Assembly (NCBI GenBank): GCA_028874215.1
Contig: JAPPLF010000068.1
Coordinates: 45,127-109,126, forward strand
DNA length: 64,000 bases
From: Acidobacteriota bacterium
GTDB taxonomy: Bacteria > Acidobacteriota > UBA6911 > RPQK01 > JAJDTT01
Reading direction: 5' to 3'
The first letter of the stretch is position 1; the number at the start of each line of letters is the position of its first letter. The notes below the pieces were generated by a model. That model was not told where the DNA came from, did no database searches, and saw only the letters and a list, made by a program, of their open reading frames with translations. Made by a program: the position numbers and the translations under genes. Shown here one piece after another: positions 28,824-39,381 of this stretch.

Positions 28824-29504
28824 GTGGTAGTAGCAATCGGGGGAACCCTGTGGAGTTATTTCCAGCAGGGCGGTCCCATGATGTACGCCCTCCTTCTCTG
28901 TTCCATAGTCGCGTTGATATTCATCTTCGAACGGATGATCACGTACTACCGGGTTCAAGGAACCACGGCGGACATCTTCTCGTCGGTCCGCCAGGCGTTG
29001 CTGGACGGGGACCTTCGCCACTCCCTGGAGGTTTGCGAGTCCTATACCCACCCCGTCGCCAGCACTCTGAAGTCGGGTCTGCTCAGGTACGGAAAGCCGC
29101 ACTACGAGATCGAGAAGGCGATGGAGAGCGTGGCTCTTCACGAGGTTTCCAATCTGGAAAAGGGACTCTGGATCCTGGGAACGGTGGCCAATATTGCCCC
29201 GTTGTTCGGATTCCTGGGAACCGTCACCGGCATGATCGCGTCGTTTGAGGCGTTGGCGGAGGTGGGGCTTGGGAACCCGCAGGCGGTGGCGGGAGGCATC
29301 GCCGAGGCCCTGGTGACCACGGCCACGGGACTCATCGTCGCTCTCCCGGTCCAGGCCGCGTACAATTACTTCAGCAACCGGGTCTCGATCCTTGGTCTGG
29401 ACATGGAGACGAGTTCCTCCATGCTGCTGGAGACGTTCAACGAGTTGGAGGAGAGGCAGGGTGGAAGAGGCCGGCTGACGGAAGCGGCCCCGAGTGATTC
29501 CTGA
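28824..29504 (+). CDS. MotA/TolQ/ExbB proton channel protein
   Basis: 226 aa from a GTG with a strong AGGAGG site nine bases upstream. Three membrane helices (about 15-35, 115-140, 160-180) with the family motif GLWILGTVANIAPLFGFLGTV and TATGLIVALPVQAAYN. In the inner membrane it forms the pentameric proton channel that, with ExbD/TolR, energises outer-membrane processes. First gene of the exbB-exbD-exbD-TPR operon. TolQ and ExbB cannot be separated by sequence; no tonB, tolA or tolB is nearby. Confidence 0.93.
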   Translation: MVVAIGGTLWSYFQQGGPMMYALLLCSIVALIFIFERMITYYRVQGTTADIFSSVRQALLDGDLRHSLEVCESYTHPVASTLKSGLLRYGKPHYEIEKAMESVALHEVSNLEKGLWILGTVANIAPLFGFLGTVTGMIASFEALAEVGLGNPQAVAGGIAEALVTTATGLIVALPVQAAYNYFSNRVSILGLDMETSSSMLLETFNELEERQGGRGRLTEAAPSDS

Positions 29505-29938
29505 TGAAGCTGAGACGGAAACAGTCCGCAGCGCTGGTGCCCAGGATTCCCACCGCATCCATGGCGGATATTGCCTTTCTGCTCATCATTTTCTTCATGC
29601 TGACGACTTCCTTTTCTCCGGAACGGACCTCGGTGAGCCTGCCCGAGTCGGAGATTCGGACCGAAGTGTCCAAGGATGCCGCCATCGTGGCGATCTCGCC
29701 CCAGGGCGAGATCAGCTTCACCGACGGGGAAACGGCGGCGTTCCCACTGGCCACGGTCGCCGAGTTGGGGGCAGTGGTGAAGGCCTTGGTGGCCGTCATG
29801 CCCAGGAAGGAGTTTCTGATCAAGGCGGACCGGAGCGTCCGGTATCAGTTGGTGGACGGTGTCCTGGAACAGTTGCGGACCAACGGCGCCCGCCGTATCG
29901 GACTTCTGACGGAGCGCGAGGTCAAGGAATCGGGCTGA
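29504..29938 (+). CDS. ExbD/TolR family protein (first copy)
   Basis: 144 aa: short cytoplasmic start, one membrane helix at about 20-40 with the channel aspartate in MADIAFLLIIFFML, and a periplasmic domain that ends in ERSV..VDGVLEQLRTNGARRIG. Overlaps the exbB stop by one base (TGATG), so coupled. Partner of the proton channel; transmits the proton-motive force to the outer membrane. Confidence 0.92.
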   Translation: MKLRRKQSAALVPRIPTASMADIAFLLIIFFMLTTSFSPERTSVSLPESEIRTEVSKDAAIVAISPQGEISFTDGETAAFPLATVAELGAVVKALVAVMPRKEFLIKADRSVRYQLVDGVLEQLRTNGARRIGLLTEREVKESG

Positions 29939-30376
29939 ATGAAACTTCGAAGCCGCCTCCAGCGCAGCCCTGAGGTCCCGACCTCCTCAATGGCCGACAT
30001 CGCCTTTCTGTTGATCATCTTCTTCATGCTGACGGCCGTCTTTACGTCCAACCGGGGGCTTCAGTTCGCTTTCCCCAAGGAGGATCCGACGCGGTTGGAC
30101 GTCCAGCCCGAGGAGGCCGTTCACATCAAGATCACCGGTGAAGCCCAGTACCTGGTGGACAAGACCCCCATGTCTCTGGAGGCCATGTCCAGCTACGTGC
30201 AGGGGAAAATGGGGCAAAACCCCAGCAAACCCGTGATCATTCAGACCCAGGGACACGTCCCTTACCGGGTCATGATCGATGTCTTCGACCTCTTGAGACA
30301 GCTTGAGGTCAAGAACATCTCGGTGCCTACGGAGTCGGAAGTCGAGCGTTGGAAGGCATTCGGTGTTTTCGAGTGA
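29939..30376 (+). CDS. ExbD/TolR family protein (second copy)
   Basis: 145 aa, starting on the base after the first copy's stop. Same build: SSMADIAFLLIIFFMLTAVF helix with the conserved aspartate, then a periplasmic domain ending PYRVMIDVFDLLRQLEVKNI. The two copies differ clearly in the periplasmic part, so they are probably a functional heterodimer and not a recent duplication. Two ExbD genes behind one ExbB are seen in several phyla without a fixed function. Confidence 0.92.
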   Translation: MKLRSRLQRSPEVPTSSMADIAFLLIIFFMLTAVFTSNRGLQFAFPKEDPTRLDVQPEEAVHIKITGEAQYLVDKTPMSLEAMSSYVQGKMGQNPSKPVIIQTQGHVPYRVMIDVFDLLRQLEVKNISVPTESEVERWKAFGVFE

Positions 30377-30395
30377 TGCCGTTGAAGGGGTGACC

Positions 30396-31379
30396 ATGCC
30401 GCCCGGACGCCGCCGCTGCCGAATCGGACTGCTATTGCTGGCGCTGCTGCCCGGTACTCCCCCGGTCTGGGGTCAAGGAGACTTCGGGAAGGGAATCTCC
30501 TTCTACAAGCAGGGGCAGTACGACAAGGCCATAGCGGAGTTCGAGGCGATCGTCGAGGAGCATTCCGACTATGAGAGCGGGCACCGGATTCTCGGGATCT
30601 CCTATCTGAAGACCAATCGGGCGGAAAAGGCCATCGAGTCCTTCAAGAAAGCGCTGGATCTCAAGGACGACGTCTACGCCTCGCATCAGGGACTGGGGAT
30701 CGCCTACTACAACACGGGCAATTTTCAGGAAGCCGCGGCGGCGCTTGAAAGAGCGGAGGCATACGCCAAGTCGCCCGCGGACCGCTACCAACTGCACCAC
30801 ACCCGAGGAAGCGCCTACTACAATCTGACCATGTACGACCGGGCCATCTCCGACCTGGAGCGGGCCGTCTCCATCCGCAGGGGCCAGTTCGACGACGTCC
30901 TCCAGCTCGGATTGGCCCACTACAGAATGAAGAGCTACACACTGGCCGAAGGATTCCTGAAACAGGCCGTTGGGCTGGATCCGAATTCCGCCGAAGCCCG
31001 CAACCACCTCTCGCGCATCGTCTACTACAGGGGCGTTGCGTCCCTCGAACAGGGCAACTATTCGGAAGCGGTCGCCACCTTGGGCGACTACCTGAAGGAG
31101 CAACCGGAAGACGGGGATGCCTGGTTCAACCTGGGGATCGCTCATCTCTTCTCCGAACACCTCCTGGCGGCGCAGGAAGCCTTTGTGAAGAGCAAGGAAA
31201 TCGATCCGGACCGCTGGGAGACGCACAACCGGCTCGGCTATATCTACGAAATGAATAACCAGTATTCGGAGGCTCTGGAACACTACAGGAAAGCTCACAG
31301 CCTCAGCCGGGATGGCGAGATCCAGGCGAGTGTCGAGCGGGTTCAGGAGCGGATTCGAAGACAGAGGGAACGAAGATAG
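30396..31379 (+). CDS. Exported TPR-repeat protein
   Basis: 327 aa from the ATG at 30396, which follows AAGGGG and opens into a signal peptide (IGLLLLALLPGTPPVWGQ); the longer frame begins inside exbD. At least seven tetratricopeptide repeats run to the end (for example YKQGQYDKAIAEFEAIVEEH, AWFNLGIAHLFSEHLLAA). As last gene of the ExbB/ExbD operon it is probably a periplasmic scaffold, comparable in place to CpoB/YbgF of the Tol system. That comparison rests on context, not sequence. Confidence 0.88.
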   Translation: MPPGRRRCRIGLLLLALLPGTPPVWGQGDFGKGISFYKQGQYDKAIAEFEAIVEEHSDYESGHRILGISYLKTNRAEKAIESFKKALDLKDDVYASHQGLGIAYYNTGNFQEAAAALERAEAYAKSPADRYQLHHTRGSAYYNLTMYDRAISDLERAVSIRRGQFDDVLQLGLAHYRMKSYTLAEGFLKQAVGLDPNSAEARNHLSRIVYYRGVASLEQGNYSEAVATLGDYLKEQPEDGDAWFNLGIAHLFSEHLLAAQEAFVKSKEIDPDRWETHNRLGYIYEMNNQYSEALEHYRKAHSLSRDGEIQASVERVQERIRRQRERR

Positions 31380-31399
31380 CGCCCGCCCGGTTCGTGTGA

Positions 31400-32689
<1,290 letters not shown>

Positions 32690-32749
32690 CCGGGCAGGAG
32701 CTTGCCTGAGAAAAACCGCCGTTTGACCCTCTATCTGCCGCACTGAATC

Positions 32750-34285
32750 ATGTCGACACCCCCCGTGGTCCTTCTGGCCGTCCTGGATGGTTGGGGATTG
32801 CGAGACGGCCGGGAAGGGAATGCCATTGCCCAGGCCCGGCTCCCCACCATGGAGAGGCTCTGCTCGCGCTACGCCTGGACCCGCCTGGCGGCCAGCGGCG
32901 GGCGTGTCGGCCTGCCCCCGGGCCAGATGGGCAACAGCGAAGTCGGCCACTTGAATCTGGGGGCCGGACGGGTTGTCCCGCAGGATCTGACCCGAATCGA
33001 TCGAGCCATCCGGACCGGGCGGTTCGACGGCAACTCGAGCCTGCGATCCGTCATGGAAACGGCTCGCCACACGGCGCTCCACCTGGTCGGCCTGGTCTCC
33101 GACGGAGGTGTGCACAGCCACATCCGGCACCTGCTGGCGTTGCTGCGGCTGGCCGGGAACGAGCATGTCGAGAACGTGTGGATCCACGCCATCCTGGACG
33201 GGAGGGACGCGAGTCCCACCGCCGGAGTGAAATATCTGGAGCAGTTGCGGGCAGAGACCAGGAGGCTGGGAACCGGAGCCTTGGCTTCCGTCGGCGGCCG
33301 CTACTACGCCATGGATCGCGACAACCGTTGGGAACGGGTGGAGAAGGCCTACCGGTGCATGGTCGAGGGTCGCGGAGGGCGAGGCTGGCGGAATCCGATT
33401 CAGGGTGTAGAGGAGTCCTATCGAAAGGGGGTCTACGATGAGTTCGTGGTCCCGTTTCCGGTTGTGGACTCCCTCGGCCGTCCGGTGAGTCCCATCGATC
33501 CCGATCATGCGGCGATTTTCTTCAACTTCCGTGCCGACCGGGCCCGCCAACTCACGCACGCGCTGACGGAAGACGATTTCCAGGCCTTTCCCCGGAACCG
33601 GGGGCCCATGACACACCTTCTCACCATGACGCGGTATCGTCTCGACTGGTCCCTGCCGGCGGCTTTCCCTTACGTTCCGGTTCGTCAGACGCTGGCCCAG
33701 CTCCTGAGCTCCCATGGCGTTTCCAATCTGCGCCTCGCGGAGACGGAAAAGTACGCCCACGTCACCTATTTCTTCAACGGAGGAGTGGAGGAGCCTCCGG
33801 ACGGCGAGACCCGGGTGCTGATCCCATCTCCGAAGGTGGCCACGTACGATCTCCAACCCTGGATGAGCGCCGCCGAGATCACCGACCGGCTGCTCGAAGA
33901 GCTGGAACACGGCGTCTTTCCCGCCATGGTGGTCAATTTTGCCAACGCCGACATGGTGGGACACACGGGAGACCTGGCGGCGACCGTCCAGGCGGTGGAA
34001 GCCGTCGACTCCTGCCTGGGCCGAATCTACCGAAAGATCCGGAAAACCGGAGGCGTCATGGCCGTCACGGCAGACCACGGGAACGCAGAGTTTATGGTGG
34101 ACACGAAAACGGGTCAGCCCCACACGGCGCACACCAGTCACCCGGTGCCGTTCATTCTGGTCGATTCTCAGAACCGGACGGCATTGAGGCCGGACGGAGC
34201 TCTGGAGGATGTCGCCCCCACGCTGCTCGAATATCTGGACTTGCCGAAGCCGAAGGAAATGTCCGGCAGATCCCTGTTGAGATAG
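32750..34285 (+). CDS. gpmI: Phosphoglycerate mutase, 2,3-BPG-independent
   Basis: 511 aa, manganese-dependent alkaline-phosphatase-fold enzyme that converts 3- to 2-phosphoglycerate. Metal site LDGWGLR at the N-terminus, catalytic serine in QMGNSEVGHLNLGAGR, FFNFRADRARQL, KYAHVTYFFNGG and the C-terminal ADHGNAE and HTAHTSHPVPF metal-ligand blocks are all present. Length normal. Lies directly after eno and 14 bp ahead of a glycosyltransferase gene, so possibly part of one long transcript. Confidence 0.97.
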   Translation: MSTPPVVLLAVLDGWGLRDGREGNAIAQARLPTMERLCSRYAWTRLAASGGRVGLPPGQMGNSEVGHLNLGAGRVVPQDLTRIDRAIRTGRFDGNSSLRSVMETARHTALHLVGLVSDGGVHSHIRHLLALLRLAGNEHVENVWIHAILDGRDASPTAGVKYLEQLRAETRRLGTGALASVGGRYYAMDRDNRWERVEKAYRCMVEGRGGRGWRNPIQGVEESYRKGVYDEFVVPFPVVDSLGRPVSPIDPDHAAIFFNFRADRARQLTHALTEDDFQAFPRNRGPMTHLLTMTRYRLDWSLPAAFPYVPVRQTLAQLLSSHGVSNLRLAETEKYAHVTYFFNGGVEEPPDGETRVLIPSPKVATYDLQPWMSAAEITDRLLEELEHGVFPAMVVNFANADMVGHTGDLAATVQAVEAVDSCLGRIYRKIRKTGGVMAVTADHGNAEFMVDTKTGQPHTAHTSHPVPFILVDSQNRTALRPDGALEDVAPTLLEYLDLPKPKEMSGRSLLR

Positions 34286-34299
34286 CTTGGCAGTTCCCC

Positions 34300-35385
34300 A
34301 TGGACGTGAGCATCGTCATCCCGACATGGAACGGAATCGCCCTGTTGCGGGAGACTCTGCCCTCGGTGTGCGAGGCCGCCGGGTTCTACCGCCGCGAGAG
34401 CCATTGCCGGATCGAGATCCTGGTCGTGGATGACGGCAGTGAAGACGAGACACGGAAAGTCCTGCCGGCCGAGTTTCCCCAGGTCCGGCTCATCGAGTCC
34501 CCCTCGAATCGCGGATTCGCGCCGGCCTGCAACCTCGGATTCGAGCACGCCCGCTTTCCCCTGGTGGCGCTCTTGAACAACGACGTGAAGGTGGAGCCCG
34601 ATTACCTGCTGCGCCAGATCCCGCATTTTCAGGACCCGGAGGTGATGGCGGTCACGGCCCGGGTTTTCTCCTGGGACGGAGACGAGTTCACGGCGGGAGG
34701 ACGGTTCGGCCGTTTCCGGCGAGGGTTCTGGAGCGTCTATCTGAATTATGACGTCGACCCGCGCAGCGCCCGCGCCGAGCTGCAGGATCGCCGATGGCTG
34801 TCGGCTTATGCCGTCGGCGGTTTCGCTACCTACGACCGCCGGAAGCTCCAGGAGCTGGGAGGCTTCAACACCCTCCTCGCTCCCTTTCACTGGGAGGACG
34901 TCGACCTGTCCTACCGCGGATGGAAGCGTGGTTGGAAGATCCACTACGAACCGGACAGTGTCGCCTATCACCGGATCAGCGCCACCATCGGCAGCCGGTT
35001 CCAGCCTCGAAGGGTCCAGACCGTAGCGGTGCGGAACCGGCTCCTGTTCCATTGGATCAATCTCCATTCCACCGGTTACTGGATTCGCCACCTGGTGGGA
35101 CTTGCAGGCCTCCTGCTGACCCGGTTCATGGTGCTCGATGGCGCCTTTTACCGTTCCTTCCTGGGCGCTCTCTCCCGGATTCCCGAAGTGAGGAGGATGC
35201 GGCGGCGGGAGCGGGACCGTGCGCGGCGATCCGATGTGGAGATCTCCCGGTTATTGAGCGCTTTCTATCGGACCGCGCCGATTCGGGTGTATCGGGGCAG
35301 CAGCGAGGTCCGGGCGGAGCATCCGGGTCTGGAAAAAGCTCCCGCCGTCGAGGCCGGTTCGTCTCGTCCCGGTTCGATTGTATGA
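34300..35385 (+). CDS. Family 2 glycosyltransferase
   Basis: 361 aa. GT-A fold with N-terminal VSIVIPTWNG, VVDDGSEDET, SNRGFAPACNLGFEHA and the metal-binding LNNDV segment; then FHWEDVDLSYRGWKRGW. This set is typical of rhamnosyl- and related transferases that build polysaccharides. A hydrophobic patch (LVGLAGLLLTRFMVL) near 275 may tether it to the membrane. First of three consecutive glycosyltransferase genes; sugar and acceptor unknown. Confidence 0.88.
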   Translation: MDVSIVIPTWNGIALLRETLPSVCEAAGFYRRESHCRIEILVVDDGSEDETRKVLPAEFPQVRLIESPSNRGFAPACNLGFEHARFPLVALLNNDVKVEPDYLLRQIPHFQDPEVMAVTARVFSWDGDEFTAGGRFGRFRRGFWSVYLNYDVDPRSARAELQDRRWLSAYAVGGFATYDRRKLQELGGFNTLLAPFHWEDVDLSYRGWKRGWKIHYEPDSVAYHRISATIGSRFQPRRVQTVAVRNRLLFHWINLHSTGYWIRHLVGLAGLLLTRFMVLDGAFYRSFLGALSRIPEVRRMRRRERDRARRSDVEISRLLSAFYRTAPIRVYRGSSEVRAEHPGLEKAPAVEAGSSRPGSIV

Positions 35386-35441
35386 TCTGAGGATCTGAAC
35401 TCCATGTCAGGGGGTCAAGTGATCGGGATGGGGCGAGTCTC

Positions 35442-36218
35442 TTGAAAAAGCTCTCCGGCGTCGTCATCAGCTACAACGAGGAGGAAAAAATCGACGCTGC
35501 CCTGAGCAGCCTTCAGGACGTGAGCGACGAGATCGTGGTTGTGGATTCCTTCAGCTCGGACGGGACCGAAGCCATTTGCCGCCGTTTTACGGATCGATTT
35601 CTCCAACGCGCGTGGTCCGGCTACCGCGACCAGAAGCAGTTCGCGACGCATCAAGCCTCTTTCGACTGGATCCTGAGCCTGGACGCGGACGAAGTTCTGA
35701 GTCCGGAGCTGCAGCGGGAAGTGCTCCATTGGAAGTCCGGTAAGGATGACGGAATCGACGGCTACTACCTGTCCCGCAAGACTTTCTTTCTGGGGCGATG
35801 GATCGAGCACACGACCTGGTATCCCGATTGGCAGATGAGGCTCTTTCGCCGGTCCGCGGGACGGTGGGAAGGAGGACGGGTCCATGAGTCGTTCCGGGTC
35901 AATGGGTCCACCGGCCGGCTTTCGGGAGATCTGCACCACCACACCTACGCTTCCCTGAGCGAGTATCTGCGGCAGTTGGAGCGGTTCACCAACCTGGCGG
36001 CAGCCGACTATTTCGATGCCGGCGTTCGAGCCGGACCAGCGAAGCTGTTGCTGTACCCCCCTTGGGTATTCTTTCGCAATTACGTCCTGCACCGCGGTTT
36101 TCAGGACGGCGTTCCCGGGCTGGCCGTGTCTTTCCTCTCTGCCATGTCCACATTCTTCAAGTATCTCAAGCTGTGGGAACTGGCCGCAGGAGACCCGAAG
36201 CGGGCGGGTGACGGATAG
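35442..36218 (+). CDS. Family 2 glycosyltransferase, WaaE/KdtX-like
   Basis: 258 aa from a TTG start (no better codon in frame). N-terminal SGVVISYNEEEKI, EIVVVDSFSSDGT, and SLDADEVL with the DAD metal site. The compact GT-A domain and the R-N-Y-V-L-H-R-G-F-Q-D-G motif match the LPS core glucosyltransferase group WaaE/KdtX. Overlaps the next glycosyltransferase start. Likely acts at the inner membrane on lipid-linked core sugars. Confidence 0.85.
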   Translation: MKKLSGVVISYNEEEKIDAALSSLQDVSDEIVVVDSFSSDGTEAICRRFTDRFLQRAWSGYRDQKQFATHQASFDWILSLDADEVLSPELQREVLHWKSGKDDGIDGYYLSRKTFFLGRWIEHTTWYPDWQMRLFRRSAGRWEGGRVHESFRVNGSTGRLSGDLHHHTYASLSEYLRQLERFTNLAAADYFDAGVRAGPAKLLLYPPWVFFRNYVLHRGFQDGVPGLAVSFLSAMSTFFKYLKLWELAAGDPKRAGDG

Positions 36219-37326
36219 CGTGAAGCGTCCTTTGCGGATCCTATATGTGGATACCGAGAGTTTCTGGCGGGGAGGCCAGGAGCAGCTCTTCAGCCTGATG
36301 GTGGGAATCCGGAAACGGGGCCACGTTGTGGAGCTGGCGGCGCCGGCCGGGAGCCCGCTGGCGAACCGGGCCCGGGATGCGGGCATCCCCACCCACAGCT
36401 TTACCCAGCGGAGTGAGCTGAGCCTTGCCGCGGCTTGGAAGCTGACACGGATCATGGGATCCGGGACGGTGGACCTGCTCCACTACAATACGCCCCGTCC
36501 GGTGCTGGCCGGCAAACTGGCGGCTCTGATCTCCAGAGTCTCCGTTCTGGTCGCTTCCCGCCGGGTCAATTTTCCGTTGCGCTCCGGGTTCAGCCGCATC
36601 AAGTACAACCGGCTCCTCGACCGGGTCGTCACCGTCTCCGGGAGCATTCAGCGGACGCTGGTTCAAAACGGCGTCCGGCCCGAGCGGGTCTCGGTCGTTT
36701 ACGAGGGGGTGGACCTGCGGTCCGTGGACAGGCTCCCACACACGTCGGTGTTGCCGCCGCGAACGGGTCTCGTCGTCGGGGTCGTCGCCCACCTGAGTCC
36801 CGAGAAGGGGCACGTGACGGTGCTGAAGGCCGCGGCTCGGTTGCGGGAGAGGTTTCCCGGCGTCACGTATGTCTTTGTCGGCGGCGGGGAGCGCAGGCAG
36901 ATGCTGGAGGAGCGGGCTCGCGCCCTGAACGTCGCGGACCGGGTCCTGTTCACCGGCTTTCGGAAAGACAGCGACGCGATGATGCGGGAATTCGACGTCT
37001 TCTGTCTGGCATCACTGTCCGAAGGGCTCAGCTCCGCGATTCTCGCCGCAATGGCCCGTCCGCTGCCCGTCGTGGCCACTCGCGTCGGCGGGATTCCCGA
37101 GCTGGTGGTGGATGGAAGCACGGGTCTGCTGGTCCCCCCGGGCCGGCCGGACAAGTTGGCCGAGGCGCTGGCCAAGGTGCTGTCGTCCGCCTCGTTGAGA
37201 CGGCGAATGAGGGAAGCCGGGCGTCAGCGGGTGGCCGGGTATTTCACCCTGGAACGGAAGCTGGATGAGACCGAGCGGCTCTATCTGGAACTGGCGAAGT
37301 CGCGGCGGCCGGGACGCTTGAGTTGA
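36208..37326 (+). CDS. Family 4 glycosyltransferase
   Basis: 372 aa from the GTG at 36208 (overlapping the previous stop by 11 bp; GTG at 36220 also possible). The longer open frame back to 36016 lies inside the preceding gene and is not used. GT-B fold: RILYVDTESFWRGGQEQ at the N-terminus, then the donor-binding domain with VGVVAHLSPEKGH, FVGGGERR, and the EX7E-type region FDVFCLASLSEGLSSAILAA. Belongs to the GT4 retaining transferases of lipopolysaccharide or exopolysaccharide synthesis. Confidence 0.88.
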   Translation: MTDSVKRPLRILYVDTESFWRGGQEQLFSLMVGIRKRGHVVELAAPAGSPLANRARDAGIPTHSFTQRSELSLAAAWKLTRIMGSGTVDLLHYNTPRPVLAGKLAALISRVSVLVASRRVNFPLRSGFSRIKYNRLLDRVVTVSGSIQRTLVQNGVRPERVSVVYEGVDLRSVDRLPHTSVLPPRTGLVVGVVAHLSPEKGHVTVLKAAARLRERFPGVTYVFVGGGERRQMLEERARALNVADRVLFTGFRKDSDAMMREFDVFCLASLSEGLSSAILAAMARPLPVVATRVGGIPELVVDGSTGLLVPPGRPDKLAEALAKVLSSASLRRRMREAGRQRVAGYFTLERKLDETERLYLELAKSRRPGRLS

Positions 37327-37440
37327 CAGGCCGCGGAAAAGTTCCCGCGCGGCAGGGCAGTCCGCCGCGGCGCGGGTGCGGCCGTATGCCGTGACGGCAT
37401 TTGGCGCGGGCTGGTAAGATGAGCCGGGATTTGGAAGGCC

Positions 37441-38199
37441 ATGAAAGGAGTCATTCTCGCAGGTGGACTCGGCACCAGGTTGTGGCCCCTGACCAAGGTG
37501 ACCAACAAGCACCTGTTGCCGGTCTACGACAAGCCCATGATCTACTACCCGCTGGAAATGCTGGTCGAAGCCGGCATCGACGAGATCATGCTGGTGACGG
37601 GAGGCAACAATGCGGGTGACTTTCTCCGCCTGCTGGGCAGCGGCCAGGAGTTCGGTCTCAGACAGATCCACTTCGGCTACCAGGAGGGAGAAGGGGGGAT
37701 CGCGGATGCGCTCTCTCTGGCCCGGCATTTCGCCGGGAACGACCTGATCTGCGTCGTGCTGGGCGACAACATTCTGGAAAAATCCATCGCGCCCTTCGTG
37801 CGAAGCTTTCTCCGGCAGGGCCGGGGCGCCAAGATCCTCTTGAAGAAAGTGCCCGATCCCCAACGTTTCGGAGTGCCGGAGTTGAACGGCGACCGGGTCG
37901 TACGCATCACCGAGAAGCCGTCCAGGCCCGCCTCTCCGTATGCGGTGACGGGAGTGTACATGTACGACTGCCGGGTCTTCGACATCATTGACACCCTCTC
38001 GCCTTCCGACCGGGGAGAGCTGGAGATTACGGACGTCAACAACCGGTACATCGAGTCGAACGAGCTGACCTGCAATGTCATCGACGGCTGGTGGACGGAC
38101 GCGGGAACCATCGAGTCCCTGATGCGCGCCGCGAACCTGGTGGCGGAGGATGCAGGAGCACCTGCGCCCCTTGAAGTCGAGCTGCTCGCCAATCCTTGA
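37441..38199 (+). CDS. rfbA: Glucose-1-phosphate thymidylyltransferase, short form
   Basis: 252 aa. Transfers dTMP to glucose-1-phosphate to give dTDP-glucose. Nucleotide-binding start ILAGGLGTRLWPLT, sugar site LPVYDKPMIYYPLEM, VVLGDNIL and EKPSRP. It is about 40 residues shorter than typical RmlA (near 290), lacking the C-terminal helices that form the allosteric dTDP-rhamnose site, so feedback control by dTDP-rhamnose may be absent. Followed 100 bp on by the next enzyme of the pathway. Confidence 0.88.
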   Translation: MKGVILAGGLGTRLWPLTKVTNKHLLPVYDKPMIYYPLEMLVEAGIDEIMLVTGGNNAGDFLRLLGSGQEFGLRQIHFGYQEGEGGIADALSLARHFAGNDLICVVLGDNILEKSIAPFVRSFLRQGRGAKILLKKVPDPQRFGVPELNGDRVVRITEKPSRPASPYAVTGVYMYDCRVFDIIDTLSPSDRGELEITDVNNRYIESNELTCNVIDGWWTDAGTIESLMRAANLVAEDAGAPAPLEVELLANP

Positions 38200-38299
38200 C
38201 ATCCCGTGCGGCACTCCCGTATGAACCCCCGGGAAACGTGGGCCGGCGCCGGGACCGGAAACACGATCGGGATTCGGTTTTCTTGAGTGGTGGCTTCAG

Positions 38300-39325
38300 A
38301 TGAAATTGTTGGTCACCGGTGGAGCAGGCTTCATCGGCTCGAATTTCATCCGCCACATTCTGAGCCGCCGCGGCTTTCAAGTCGTCAATTTGGATCTCCT
38401 CACCTACGCCGGGAATCTCCAGAACCTGGCCGGTCTGGGGGCCGGCGACGACTACCGCTTCATCCGGGGCGACATTGCCTCCAGGCGGCAGGTGGCCGGC
38501 GCTCTGGATCCCGGAATCGACGCCATTGTCCATTTCGCCGCCGAGAGCCACGTGGACCGGAGCATTCTGGATGCTTCCGCGTTTGTCTGCACCAACGTTC
38601 TGGGTACCCAGAACCTGTTGGAGGCGGCGCGCCGCAACGGGGTCTCCCGTTTCATCCACGTGTCCACCGATGAGGTTTACGGTTCGCTGTCCGGCAGCGG
38701 ACAGTTCACCGAGGATTCTCCGCTGGCTCCCAACAGTCCCTATGCCGCCAGCAAAGCGGCCGCCGACCTGCTGGCCAGGGCCTACCACCGCACTTACGGC
38801 CTGGGCGTGGTTACGACCCGTTGCGGGAACAATTACGGTCCCTATCAATTTCCGGAGAAGCTGATTCCGCTGATGGTCTCCAACGCGCTGGACGATGAAC
38901 CGCTCCCCTTGTACGGAGACGGTCTGTATACCCGGGACTGGATCCATGTCCTGGACCATTGCCGCGCCCTGGAGGCGATACTGCTCGCGGGCCGGGAGGG
39001 GGCGGTCTACAACATCGGAGCCCACGGGGAACGGACCAACCTGGAAGTGGCGCGCCGAATCCTTGGTATCCTGGGAAAGTCTGAAGACCTGATTTCCTTC
39101 GTGGCCGACCGGCCGGCGCACGACCGGAGATACGCCGTGGACAGCAGTCGTCTGCGGCTGGAGTTGGGATGGTCTCCGCGGATTTCCTTCGAGGAAGGGT
39201 TGGACGAGACGGTGCGGTGGTACCGCGATCATCCCCAATGGGTGGACGGGGTTCGAAGCGGCGATTACCGGCGCTACTACCGCCTGGTCTACGGGAACCG
39301 GGACCGGACCCTGTCCAGCCTTTAG
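38300..39325 (+). CDS. rfbB: dTDP-glucose 4,6-dehydratase
   Basis: 341 aa extended-SDR enzyme that converts dTDP-glucose to dTDP-4-keto-6-deoxyglucose. NAD site VTGGAGFIGSNFIRH, FAAESHVDRSI, STDEVYGSL and the catalytic YAASKAA are in place. Pairs with rfbA; rmlC and rmlD are not in the window, so the final sugar (rhamnose or another 6-deoxyhexose) is undecided. Confidence 0.95.
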   Translation: MKLLVTGGAGFIGSNFIRHILSRRGFQVVNLDLLTYAGNLQNLAGLGAGDDYRFIRGDIASRRQVAGALDPGIDAIVHFAAESHVDRSILDASAFVCTNVLGTQNLLEAARRNGVSRFIHVSTDEVYGSLSGSGQFTEDSPLAPNSPYAASKAAADLLARAYHRTYGLGVVTTRCGNNYGPYQFPEKLIPLMVSNALDDEPLPLYGDGLYTRDWIHVLDHCRALEAILLAGREGAVYNIGAHGERTNLEVARRILGILGKSEDLISFVADRPAHDRRYAVDSSRLRLELGWSPRISFEEGLDETVRWYRDHPQWVDGVRSGDYRRYYRLVYGNRDRTLSSL

Positions 39326-39381
39326 GGGTCTGCCCTTGAAGACGTGCTGCGGACTGCCGGGTTCGCACTGTTGGAGGAGTC

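Noticed and set aside
36016-36207. In-frame upstream extension of the GT4 gene
   Set aside because: Lies inside the preceding glycosyltransferase and reads like noise (many Cys and Ser); GTG at 36208 preferred.
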